Notes under the pieces: model-generated
Told to the model about the DNA's origin: nothing
What the model saw: only the letters and a program-made list of their open reading frames with translations
Databases searched by the model: none
Program-made: the position numbers and the translations under genes
Assembly (NCBI RefSeq): GCF_039544265.1
Contig: NZ_BAABLI010000005.1
Span: 124,001-188,000, forward strand
Length of the DNA: 64,000 nucleotides
Source of the DNA: Corallincola platygyrae
GTDB lineage: Bacteria > Pseudomonadota > Gammaproteobacteria > Enterobacterales > Neiellaceae
Reading direction: 5' to 3'
In this document: one piece after another, positions 50,385 through 58,146 of the stretch
Layout of the letters: each line of letters begins with the position of its first letter
Numbering within the stretch: the first letter of the stretch is position 1

Positions 50385-51710
50385 ATGGATAATCGCTATA
50401 AAGCGTCCAAGCTTATCAGCACCTTAGCCTTCTTTTACGGAAGTGTGGTGCTGTTAGGTTTGTTGACAGACCTACTGGTAGAACTACTTCTCCTCGCCTC
50501 CCTTGGCCTGTTGGCCTGGCACTATGTAAACCTAAACCGTCTTCGTCATTATCTTTGGCACAGCCGACGTTTTGCTCCACCGCAAGGCGTAGGTAGCTGG
50601 CGACCGGTATTTGATGGCATCTTCAAGCTTCAGATGCGTAATCAGCAGCGCCGAGGACAGCTTGGTGAACTAGTGCGGCGATTCAGAGAAGGCGCCGAGG
50701 CCCTGCCTGATGCAGTGATGCTGATCGGGCAGCACCACGTGATCCTCTGGTCAAATACTCAGGCCCAAGAGCTACTTGGCTTGCGTTGGCCGGAAGACCG
50801 AGGTCAACGGATTGATAACTTGGTGCGCTCACCAGAATTTGGCAGTTTTATTCGTCAACGTGGCGAGCCAAGCGAACCTCTGATCCTGGAATCCCCCATT
50901 GATGTCGAACGCAAACTGGAAGTTCGCTTGATGCCCTACGGCGATCATCAACGTCTTCTGGTGATCAGGGATATAACGGTGTTGGTGCGTTTGGAAAATA
51001 TGCGTCGTGACTTCGTTGCTAACGTGACCCATGAGCTAAGAACGCCGCTTACTGTAGTTAAAGGTTACCTGGAGATGATTACGGATCCAGACCAGATAGA
51101 TCCTGCCATGTGGCAGCAGGTGCATAAGATGCTGGTATCACAGACAGACCGCATGGATAGTCTGGTGTCTCAGTTGACCGAGTTATCTAACCTGGAGTCT
51201 GGACGTGTCAGTCAGGGGAGCCTGCGCATCGATGTCGCTAACATGTTGGCGCTGATTGAACAGGAAGTGGCCGCCATCCACAAAGACAAGCAACTAAAGG
51301 TTACGTTCAAGCTGACCGAAAACCTGGATATGTTTGGCGAACCCAGACAGATGCGCAGCGCGTTCTCCAACCTGATCTTCAATGCGGTGAAGTACACGCC
51401 TGCGGGCGGTGAGATCATCGTGGGTTGGAAACCAACAGAGCAGGGCGCTGAGTTCTACGTCAAAGATGATGGTGATGGTATAGAGCCCGAACACTTACTC
51501 CGCCTGACCGAGCGTTTCTATCGTATTGATAAGGCTCGCTCCCGAGATACGGGCGGTTCAGGGTTGGGATTATCCATTGTTAAACATGCCCTTAGTAACC
51601 ATCAGAGCCAACTGGAAATCAAATCTAAAGTGGGCAAAGGAAGCCGTTTCAGTTTTGAAATTCCCGCACATTTGCTTGATACACGCCGTGTTCAGGAGTC
51701 CGTGGGCTGA
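50385..51710 (+). CDS. phoR: Phosphate regulon sensor kinase PhoR
   Basis: 441-residue histidine kinase (E. coli 431). Two closely spaced membrane segments (about 8-45) with almost no periplasmic loop, a PAS domain (about 100-195, EALPDAVMLIGQHHVILWSN), the H-box FVANVTHELRTPLTVVKGYL with phospho-acceptor His, and an ATPase domain with NLIFNAVKYTPAGG, DDGDGIEPEHLLRLTERFYR and GGSGLGLSIVKHAL. The lack of a sensing loop fits PhoR, which reads phosphate status through the PstSCAB-PhoU complex encoded downstream. Confidence 0.97.
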   Translation: MDNRYKASKLISTLAFFYGSVVLLGLLTDLLVELLLLASLGLLAWHYVNLNRLRHYLWHSRRFAPPQGVGSWRPVFDGIFKLQMRNQQRRGQLGELVRRFREGAEALPDAVMLIGQHHVILWSNTQAQELLGLRWPEDRGQRIDNLVRSPEFGSFIRQRGEPSEPLILESPIDVERKLEVRLMPYGDHQRLLVIRDITVLVRLENMRRDFVANVTHELRTPLTVVKGYLEMITDPDQIDPAMWQQVHKMLVSQTDRMDSLVSQLTELSNLESGRVSQGSLRIDVANMLALIEQEVAAIHKDKQLKVTFKLTENLDMFGEPRQMRSAFSNLIFNAVKYTPAGGEIIVGWKPTEQGAEFYVKDDGDGIEPEHLLRLTERFYRIDKARSRDTGGSGLGLSIVKHALSNHQSQLEIKSKVGKGSRFSFEIPAHLLDTRRVQESVG

Positions 51711-51763
51711 TTGTTTTTTCAGCCCTCGTCACACTATTCTGCAATCTACCCCTCATATATTAG

Positions 51764-51817
51764 CTTGTAATAAAAGCGTCACATTCAGTTCATAGAGTTG
51801 TCATTAAAGCGCCAGAT
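51764..51817 (+). promoter_or_regulatory. Tandem PhoB boxes upstream of pstS
   Basis: Box 1 at 51764-51784: CTTGTAATAAA then AGCGTCACAT. Box 2 at 51797-51817: GTTGTCATTAAA then GCGCCAGAT. Each has two units 11 bases apart, and the boxes themselves are 33 bases apart (three helical repeats), so four PhoB protomer pairs would line up on one face. The nearer box ends 48 bases before the pstS ATG. Confidence 0.7.
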
Positions 51818-51865
51818 ACTTGAGCGCGATTAATGCTTGGGAAGACCCCTAAAACGGAGTAAACA

Positions 51866-52837
51866 ATGAAACTGAAACATCTGGTTGGCGCTATCGGCCT
51901 GACGGTAGCCACCGCATTTTCTGCCAACGTGGCTGCACTTGACGCCGAACTGCCTAAGTACGAGAAGACCTCTGGTATCTCTGGCAACCTGTCAACTGTC
52001 GGTTCAGACACTCTGGCCAACATGATGACCTTCTGGGCTGAAGAGTTTAAGCGCGCTTACCCTAACGTAAACATTCAGATCCAGGCTGCAGGTTCTTCTA
52101 CTGCTCCACCAGCACTGACTGAAGGTACTTCACAGTTCGGTCCTATGAGCCGTCAGATGAAGGACAAAGAGGTTGCTGCTTTCGAAAAGCGTCACGGTTA
52201 CAAGCCTACTGCTGTTCGTGTTGCGATCGATGCTCTGGCTGTTTTTGTACACAAAGACAACCCAATCAAAGGCCTGACTATCCAGCAGGTTGACGCTATC
52301 TTCTCTAGCACTCGTAAGTGTGGCTCAGTTTCTGATGTAGGTTCTTGGGGCGACATCGGTCTGTCTGGCGACTGGGGTAAGAAAGATATCCAACTGTACG
52401 GTCGTAACTCAGTATCTGGTACTTACGGTTACTTCAAGAAGAAAGCTCTGTGTAAGGGTGACTTCCGTAACTCTGTAAACGAACAGCCTGGTTCTGCTTC
52501 TGTTGTTCAGTCTGTATCTGCTTCTCTGAACGCTATCGGCTACTCAGGTATCGGTTACATGACTTCTGGTGTTCGCGCTGTACCTCTGTCAAAAGACGGC
52601 GTTAACTTCATCCCAGCTGACATTGAGCACGCTGCTAACGGCAAGTACCCTCTGTCTCGCTACCTGTACGTTTACGTGAACAAGCACCCTAACCAGCCTC
52701 TGGCACCAATGGAGCGTGAGTTCCTGAAGATGGTTCTGTCTCAGACTGGTCAGAAGATCGTAGAAAAAGACGGTTACATCCCACTGCCTAACAAGGTTGT
52801 GATGGCTGACCTGAAAAAGCTGGGTATCGAGCTGTAA
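51866..52837 (+). CDS. pstS: Phosphate ABC transporter substrate-binding protein PstS
   Basis: Periplasmic high-affinity phosphate-binding protein, 323-residue precursor with a Sec signal ending SANVAA near residue 24. Phosphate-binding loops appear as STVGSDTLANMMTFWAEEF, QAAGSSTAPPALTEGTSQFG and GRNSVSGTYGYFKKKALCKG. Codon choice is extremely biased throughout (CTG, TCT, GGT, CGT), more than in neighbours, as expected for a very abundant protein. It is transcribed apart from pstCAB, which lies 5.3 kb downstream. Two Pho boxes precede it and a strong terminator follows. Confidence 0.95.
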   Translation: MKLKHLVGAIGLTVATAFSANVAALDAELPKYEKTSGISGNLSTVGSDTLANMMTFWAEEFKRAYPNVNIQIQAAGSSTAPPALTEGTSQFGPMSRQMKDKEVAAFEKRHGYKPTAVRVAIDALAVFVHKDNPIKGLTIQQVDAIFSSTRKCGSVSDVGSWGDIGLSGDWGKKDIQLYGRNSVSGTYGYFKKKALCKGDFRNSVNEQPGSASVVQSVSASLNAIGYSGIGYMTSGVRAVPLSKDGVNFIPADIEHAANGKYPLSRYLYVYVNKHPNQPLAPMEREFLKMVLSQTGQKIVEKDGYIPLPNKVVMADLKKLGIEL

Positions 52838-52863
52838 TTACCCACTGCTAAGTGATTCAGTTG

Positions 52864-52890
52864 AAAGCCCCGGCACATGCCGGGGCTTTT
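52864..52890 (+). terminator. Intrinsic terminator of pstS
   Basis: AAAGCCCCGGC pairs with GCCGGGGCTTT around a five-base centre, followed by T residues: a very stable hairpin 26 bases after the pstS stop. Confidence 0.93.
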
Positions 52891-52921
52891 GCTTTATGTT
52901 CAGCTAAAATTAAAATCATCA

Positions 52922-53164
52922 GGGTCTGTTGACCTTTCGTGTTTGGATTTTGTTGTAGCTTAGCGATCTAAGTAAGTAGCGAATGACGCAGGTCAGAACG
53001 TGTTTCAACGAACCCCATTTACCTCAAATGAAGGGGCAGCATTTGTTGGCGATTTATGCTTCGTTATCGGCTATTCATTGAGGGCCACTCAACTTCACAG
53101 CCTCTGCCTCGTCTAAATCACCAACAAATTGCCGCAAAAACAAACAGCAAAGGTCAAAAGACCC
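52922..53164 (-). mobile_element. MITE-like element, copy 2 (243 bp, inverted relative to copy 1)
   Basis: Same element as 3733-4010 in opposite orientation. The left end GGGTCTGTTGACCTTT is intact; the right end has one change (AAAGGTCAAAAGACCC). TA follows the right end and CA precedes the left, so the presumed TA duplication is decayed. It lacks the 35 bases that in copy 1 include one arm of the inner 16-bp inverted repeat; otherwise the copies are alignable end to end with scattered substitutions. No coding capacity. It lies between the pstS terminator and mgtE. Confidence 0.87.
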
Positions 53165-53305
53165 TAATAATTGCAACCATTTAACAGTTCTGTGGTCAGT
53201 AAGGCACACTATAAAAATAGACCGCCTCTAAAGGCGTTTTCCGCATCGTTTTTTAGTTTACCCCTCAACTATTTTCCGATTCAGCGTATTTTTAGAGGAG
53301 GAAGC
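53165..53305 (+). other. Leader region of mgtE
   Basis: 141 bases between the MITE and the mgtE ATG. A short hairpin (CGCCT 53223-53227, loop CTAA, AGGCG) followed by TTTT could act as a weak attenuator. I see no recognisable Mg2+ (ykoK) riboswitch. The frame of mgtE runs open through this region to 53171. Confidence 0.35.
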
Positions 53306-54673
53306 ATGACAGATAAAGTAACCAGAGAAGCCCGTATTGCCAGAGATTTCAGCCTTGTTGAAGCAGGCTTAGATAGCGGCTCCCTGAGTAACGTGCGCTA
53401 TCTGCTTAATTACAGTCTTCCTCCTGCTGATATTGCCGACCTTATTGAATCCAGTACGCCGCCTGAACGTCAGGTGATTTGGAAGCTGCTAAAGGAAAAG
53501 TACCGAGGCGAAGTGTTGTCTGAGCTGGCGGAAGATGTGGCTGCCGAGTTCTTGGAACGGATGGCGCCTCAGGAGCTTGCTGATGCCACTGCTGAACTGG
53601 ACACCGATGATATTGCAGATATTCTGCAGCAACTTCCTGCCACCCTCACAGCGCAGGTATTGCACTCTATGGGCGCTCAGGACCGATTGCGGGTAGAGCG
53701 AGTGCTTGGTTACAGCGACGATATCGCTGGCGGTTTGATGAACACTGATACCGTGACCGTCCGTCCGCATATCACAGTAAAAACGGCGCTGCGCTATTTT
53801 CGTCAACTGCCCAAGCTACCTCAGATATTCGACACCCTGCTGGTGGTTAATACCGAGGATAAGCTTTTAGGTACCGTGCCAGTTAACGAACTGCTGACCT
53901 CAGATCCCGCAACCCAGATACGCAGCCTGATGAACGAGGAACCACTTAGCATTGCTGTCGATACCGACAGTAAAAAAGTGGCAAGTTTGTTCGAAAAACG
54001 CGACCTAGTGTCAGCCCCTGTCGTAGACAGTGATGGTTATCTTCTGGGGCGAATTACCGTAGATGATATCGTTGACCTGTACCGTGATGAAGCAGAAAAC
54101 CACATCATGGAGCGGGCAGGTATGGACGCTGAGCAGGATACCTTTGCTCCCGTGCTCAAAACCCAGCGTCGTCGTGCCGTGTGGTTGTCGATTAACCTTG
54201 TAGCTGCTTTTATGGCGGCAGCTGTCATTGGCCTGTTTGAGGCGACCATTGAACAGTTCGTTGCACTTGCAGTACTGCAACCTATTGTGGCCAGTATGGG
54301 CGGGATCGCGGGAAACCAATCACTGACCATTATGATCCGGGCCCAGGTGCTGGGTCAGATCAACCGAGGTAATATCGGCTGGTTGTTTAGTCGCGAGGTA
54401 AGGGCGGGGCTTTTAAATGGCCTGCTGTTTTCTGTGCTCGTTGGCCTGGTCGCTTACCTATGGTTTGAGCACCTGCTACTCAGCGTAGTGATAGCGATGG
54501 CGCTGGTGGTAAACCTGTTTATTGCTTCGATTGCCGGTGTGCTCACGCCTATGTTCCTTCAGAAAATGAAGATAGACCCAGCACTCGCTGGTGGTGTATT
54601 GGTGACCACACTGACAGATGTCGGCGGTTTCTTTACCTTCCTTGGATTAGCAACTCTGATCCTGATTGGTTGA
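53306..54673 (+). CDS. mgtE: Magnesium transporter MgtE
   Basis: Mg2+ channel-type transporter of the inner membrane, 455 residues. The ATG at 53306 follows AGAGGAGG closely; the open frame upstream adds 45 codons that reach the MITE edge and are rejected. Domain order: MgtE N-domain (about 25-130) with HSMGAQDRLRVERVLGY, a CBS pair (about 135-255, with TVDDIVDLYRDEAENHIMERAG), then five membrane helices (about 285-455) with ALAVLQPIVASMGGIAGNQS and TTLTDVGGFFTFLGLA lining the pore. Monocistronic. Confidence 0.94.
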   Translation: MTDKVTREARIARDFSLVEAGLDSGSLSNVRYLLNYSLPPADIADLIESSTPPERQVIWKLLKEKYRGEVLSELAEDVAAEFLERMAPQELADATAELDTDDIADILQQLPATLTAQVLHSMGAQDRLRVERVLGYSDDIAGGLMNTDTVTVRPHITVKTALRYFRQLPKLPQIFDTLLVVNTEDKLLGTVPVNELLTSDPATQIRSLMNEEPLSIAVDTDSKKVASLFEKRDLVSAPVVDSDGYLLGRITVDDIVDLYRDEAENHIMERAGMDAEQDTFAPVLKTQRRRAVWLSINLVAAFMAAAVIGLFEATIEQFVALAVLQPIVASMGGIAGNQSLTIMIRAQVLGQINRGNIGWLFSREVRAGLLNGLLFSVLVGLVAYLWFEHLLLSVVIAMALVVNLFIASIAGVLTPMFLQKMKIDPALAGGVLVTTLTDVGGFFTFLGLATLILIG

Positions 54674-54708
54674 GTTTACTAACCTGCTAGGCTAGCTGAG
54701 GCGAACTG

Positions 54709-55179
54709 CTATGCGGCGCGCCTCAGTGGCTTAACTTCCGCTAACATTTCTGCCAATACACTCTTGAGTGACGAACAGCTGAGCATCCTCATCGCTTTGG
54801 CGATTGAGACAACTTTGCGTCGGCGCTGGTGCATTTCAGGCCACTTGGGCAGTAGGTAAGTCACTTCCATTGGATAAAAGGTGTGAAGTCTCAGTCTGCC
54901 ATGGCAACGCCGTAAACAGGTGACGGTATAACGCTTGGGTCCAATGCTTCCCAGTAAGCCTGCTTCTTCGTACGCCTCGGTACGAGCCACGCCCTTGCGG
55001 GTCATGTGTAGCTCATCGTGTCCTTTGGGAAATAGCCACTGTCGCCCACTGCGGCTAGTGACAAGAACGACTTTGAGTTGATTGTTTTCGATAAGAAAGG
55101 GCACCGCACCAATTTGAACTTCTCGGTGGGCTGATGACTTTTTGTCTTTCAGTTGGGCTTGCAGTTTTAATGGCTTCAT
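54709..55179 (-). CDS. Nudix hydrolase adjacent to ppk1
   Basis: 156-residue Nudix-fold protein (about 18-140). The Nudix helix reads GHDELHMTRKGVARTEAYEEAGL: the metal-binding TEAYEEAG part is kept, but the first Glu of the box is Met and the usual Arg is Thr. QWLFPKG preceding the box resembles DIPP-type (diphosphoinositol/dinucleoside polyphosphate) Nudix enzymes. It lies downstream of ppk1 on the same strand (84-base gap with an inverted repeat), so a polyphosphate- or dinucleotide-related role is a reasonable inference, not shown. Confidence 0.8.
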   Translation of the reverse strand: MKPLKLQAQLKDKKSSAHREVQIGAVPFLIENNQLKVVLVTSRSGRQWLFPKGHDELHMTRKGVARTEAYEEAGLLGSIGPKRYTVTCLRRCHGRLRLHTFYPMEVTYLLPKWPEMHQRRRKVVSIAKAMRMLSCSSLKSVLAEMLAEVKPLRRAA

Positions 55180-55195
55180 AGGCTCTGCTCGCTGT

Positions 55196-55245
55196 CGCTG
55201 ACCGGCATCCCCAATTGCTTGGGTTTTATTGATGTTCGGTCAGCG
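55196..55245 (-). other. Intercistronic inverted repeat between ppk1 and the Nudix gene
   Basis: CGCTGACCG (55196-55204) is perfectly complementary to CGGTCAGCG (55237-55245), with CCCCAA...TTGGGT nested inside. No U-run follows in the leftward direction, so it is more likely a processing or stability element than a terminator. Confidence 0.45.
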
Positions 55246-55263
55246 CAGGCAGAATGGCAAGCC

Positions 55264-57339
55264 TTAATTAGCGTTTGCTTTGTTTTGTTCGATCTCTTTC
55301 AAATAATCGTAAATTGCGATTTGCGAGCGGATCTTACGTCTGTTACCGCGAGGTTTGTATTTATTGGACTGCTCTTTATCTATGATCCGAGCCTTGGTGG
55401 TGTCAGACCACTGTATCTCCATAATATCTATGATCTGCTGTTTCAGCTTGTCATCATAAATGGGAGTGCCTACCTCGACCCGTTTGTCGATATTACGTGT
55501 CATCCAGTCAGCAGACGATATCCAGACATCCTGCTCGCCTGAGTTATGGAACACGGCAACACGCGGATGCTCCAGGAATCGGTCAACAATAGAGAGCACT
55601 TCGATATTTGAGCTGATACCTGGAATGCCAGGCACAAGGGCACACATGCCACGAATAATCATTCGTACTTTTACGCCGGCGCAACTGGCTTCGTAAAGCT
55701 TGTCGATAATACCTTTGTCATCCAGGTTGTTTATCTTCAAAAATATCCGCGCTGGCAGGTTGCGCTGTGCATTTGATATTTCACGGTCAATCGCTCGGTA
55801 GATGCGTGTACGGCTATCGGTAGGTGAAACAATGAGGTGCTTGAAGTGGAAACGTTTGTAGCTGTGGACGATAAACTCGAACACATTTTCCACTTCCTGC
55901 GTTATCTCGCTGTTACGGGTAAACAGGCTGAAGTCAGTGTAGATTTTTGCTGTTTTTTCGTGGAAGTTACCCGTACCTATATGGGCGTAGCGTACTAATT
56001 CATCACCCTCTTTGCGTGTTACCAGGCAAAGCTTGGAGTGACATTTCAGGCTGGGAACGCCAAATTCGACTTTGATGCCCGCTTCGGTGAGTACTTTCGC
56101 CCATTCAATGTTAGCTTCTTCATCAAATCGCGCGCGCAGCTCTACAACTACAGTCACTTTCTTGCCGTTTTCGGCGGCGTCGATCAGCGACTTAATAATA
56201 CGGCTGCGTTTGGCCAATCGGTAAATGCTCAGCTTGATATCTTTCACAGCGGGATCAAACGCGGCTTGGCGCAGAAACTCTGTGACATAGCGGAACTTGT
56301 GATAGGGGTAATAGAGCAGGATATCTTTCGCTGAGATGGCTTCAAATACCGTAATGTGAGAAGCGAAGTCATGGCTGTTTACCGCAGGTACTTTAGGGTG
56401 CTCCAAATAAGCTCGGCCAATATTTGGAAAGCCGATAAAGTCGCGGAAGTTGTGATAGCGACCGCCAGGTACAATAGAATCGAAATTGGTGATGCCCAGC
56501 TTGAACTTAATCAGTTCAATCATCGACTCTGGCATTTCGCGGTCATGTACAAAGCGAACAGGCTCAGCTGTGAGACGCTGCTTCAGGCCTTCTGACATCT
56601 GTTCAACCAGAGACTGGTCAATGTCATCAGATAGACCATATTCGGCATCCCGGGTCATCTTCATTGAGTAAGCGCTACAGCTTTCATACTCAAAGAAGGG
56701 GCTGAAAATATCATCCAGGCAGTGGCGGATAATGTTATCCAGCAAGATCATATTCTTGCGCTTTTTACCCTTTTCTCTGGGCAGTTCGATAAAGCGCGGC
56801 GCATCATCGGTAGGGATTTCGATGGCGGCATATTTAACCTGTTCTTTACTGCGCATCTCGCATATCAGATAGGTCAGGTCATCTTGAAGGATGCGCGCAA
56901 GATCGGTGTCACGTTCAATGATGGTTGGTGCTATGTAGCGTAGCAGCTTGTCGCGGAAATACTTTTTCAGCCATTCGCCTTGTTGTTCACTGAGCTGCTC
57001 TTCATTCACCAGGAAAATATTGTGGCGGGCTAATCCTTTCAGAACTTCGGTATAGATAAGATCGAAGTCTTCCTGCAGCTTCAATACTTTTGTTTGGATT
57101 TTACTGAGGAGATGTTGGGTATGGCTAACTTCTTTACCAGCAGCGCGGCGAATCAACAAACGACGTTTTACGTCGGCCACGCGGACCCTGAAAAATTCGT
57201 CGAGGTTATTGGAAAAAATACCCAGGAACCGGACTCTTTCGACAATGGGAACCGATTTATCTGCAGCCTCCTGAAGAACTCGTTCATTAAATGACAGCCA
57301 GCTGAGTTCCTTTTCGACATACAGATTGTCGACGCTCAT
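55264..57339 (-). CDS. ppk1: Polyphosphate kinase 1
   Basis: Reversibly polymerises the terminal phosphate of ATP into polyphosphate; 691 residues (E. coli 688). The start is ATG 57339, with AGGAGA six bases ahead and the canonical N-terminus VEKELSWLSFNERVLQEA; upstream extension to 57372 is rejected. The catalytic histidine lies in RYAHIGTGNFHEKTAKIYTD; other PLD-like blocks are KLSIYRLAKRSRIIKSL, VELRARFDEEANIEW and GMCALVPGIPG. A Pho-box-like site on its strand lies about 60 bases upstream, so it probably belongs to the phosphate regulon. Confidence 0.96.
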   Translation of the reverse strand: MSVDNLYVEKELSWLSFNERVLQEAADKSVPIVERVRFLGIFSNNLDEFFRVRVADVKRRLLIRRAAGKEVSHTQHLLSKIQTKVLKLQEDFDLIYTEVLKGLARHNIFLVNEEQLSEQQGEWLKKYFRDKLLRYIAPTIIERDTDLARILQDDLTYLICEMRSKEQVKYAAIEIPTDDAPRFIELPREKGKKRKNMILLDNIIRHCLDDIFSPFFEYESCSAYSMKMTRDAEYGLSDDIDQSLVEQMSEGLKQRLTAEPVRFVHDREMPESMIELIKFKLGITNFDSIVPGGRYHNFRDFIGFPNIGRAYLEHPKVPAVNSHDFASHITVFEAISAKDILLYYPYHKFRYVTEFLRQAAFDPAVKDIKLSIYRLAKRSRIIKSLIDAAENGKKVTVVVELRARFDEEANIEWAKVLTEAGIKVEFGVPSLKCHSKLCLVTRKEGDELVRYAHIGTGNFHEKTAKIYTDFSLFTRNSEITQEVENVFEFIVHSYKRFHFKHLIVSPTDSRTRIYRAIDREISNAQRNLPARIFLKINNLDDKGIIDKLYEASCAGVKVRMIIRGMCALVPGIPGISSNIEVLSIVDRFLEHPRVAVFHNSGEQDVWISSADWMTRNIDKRVEVGTPIYDDKLKQQIIDIMEIQWSDTTKARIIDKEQSNKYKPRGNRRKIRSQIAIYDYLKEIEQNKANAN

Positions 57340-57400
57340 AAATTCTCCTACTTGTCGGTGTTCTCGAGGCATGGATTCGCGGTCCTATCATCCAAAGGGT

Positions 57401-57420
57401 GTGTGACACTTTTATTACGG
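57401..57420 (-). promoter_or_regulatory. PhoB box upstream of ppk1
   Basis: On the minus strand CCGTAATAAAA is followed by GTGTCACAC: two 11-base units close to CTGTAAT/CTGTCAC. It lies 62 bases before the ppk1 start codon and points towards it. Confidence 0.65.
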
Positions 57421-57466
57421 TACGACGAATTCCTCTTTTAATTGTTCACAGCTTGATTTAGCCCAA

Positions 57467-57967
57467 TCAAGCTGATTCCACATCCACCATCAAGTCGTCA
57501 GCGATCGCCTCTAAACCCTCTGTGATCTGATATAGCTCAATCGTGTTTGGCAGGCTAACCAGAACATCGGCTTTAAAAAGTGGTTGTCCCCAGTTTGGCG
57601 CACTTTCATAGCGAGTTTCCAGTGTAAGCACATTGGCACCCAGCCCATTTAAAGTGCTGGAGACCTCCTGAACGATACCATGGCGATCGTTTGCGGTTAC
57701 GGAAAGGGTGACACGTTGGGCTTGTTTCTCTGCGCTGATACCTTCCTGAACCGTGAGTTGCAGACCGGGCAGTGTTGCCAACTGATGTTTCAGTGCTTCT
57801 GCCTGGTCATCTGCAACGGAGATTTCGAGGATACCAGCAAATAATCCCGCCAGGTGCCGCATGCTACTTGCCTGCCAGTTACCCTGATGCGCCAACACGG
57901 TTTCGGAAATTGAATCGACAATGCCTGGGCGGTCTTCACCCAGCAGCGTTATAACCAACTGTTTCAT
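57467..57967 (-). CDS. ACT-domain regulator, GcvR-like
   Basis: 166-residue protein with two ACT domains: about 1-80 (QLVITLLGEDRPGIVDSISE) and about 90-165 (VTLSVTANDRHGIVQEVSSTL). This is the layout of GcvR, the accessory repressor of the glycine cleavage operon, and of related amino-acid-sensing regulators. ATG 57967 with AAGGA upstream aligns with GcvR; the open frame reaches 58042. No gcv genes are in view, so the target is inferred from family only. It is divergent from pstC. Confidence 0.8.
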   Translation of the reverse strand: MKQLVITLLGEDRPGIVDSISETVLAHQGNWQASSMRHLAGLFAGILEISVADDQAEALKHQLATLPGLQLTVQEGISAEKQAQRVTLSVTANDRHGIVQEVSSTLNGLGANVLTLETRYESAPNWGQPLFKADVLVSLPNTIELYQITEGLEAIADDLMVDVESA

Positions 57968-58091
57968 GCTGTAATCCTTTGTACATATTAAGTATTCATT
58001 ATTAAAGTCGTTAGGCTCGTTGTCCAGTGACTTCATATTCACTGAGTTGTTCTAACTCAATAAAAACCAAGCAGAATTTCGCAGTAACAAT

Positions 58092-58112
58092 TTTGTAATA
58101 TAAACGTCATAT
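58092..58112 (+). promoter_or_regulatory. PhoB box upstream of pstCAB-phoU
   Basis: TTTGTAATATA followed by AACGTCATAT, two units with an 11-base period resembling CTGTAAT/CTGTCAT, ending 34 bases before the pstC ATG. The unit order is the same as in the first pstS box. Confidence 0.6.
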
Positions 58113-58146
58113 ACTCTGCGCCATCAAACTATGGGTGAGGTTTTCC

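Noticed and set aside
53171..53305. N-terminal extension of mgtE beginning at the MITE edge
   Set aside because: AGAGGAGG directly before ATG 53306 and family length make the shorter protein clear.
53165..53305. Mg2+ (ykoK) riboswitch ahead of mgtE
   Set aside because: Only 141 bases are available and no conserved core was recognised; one short weak hairpin is all that is visible.
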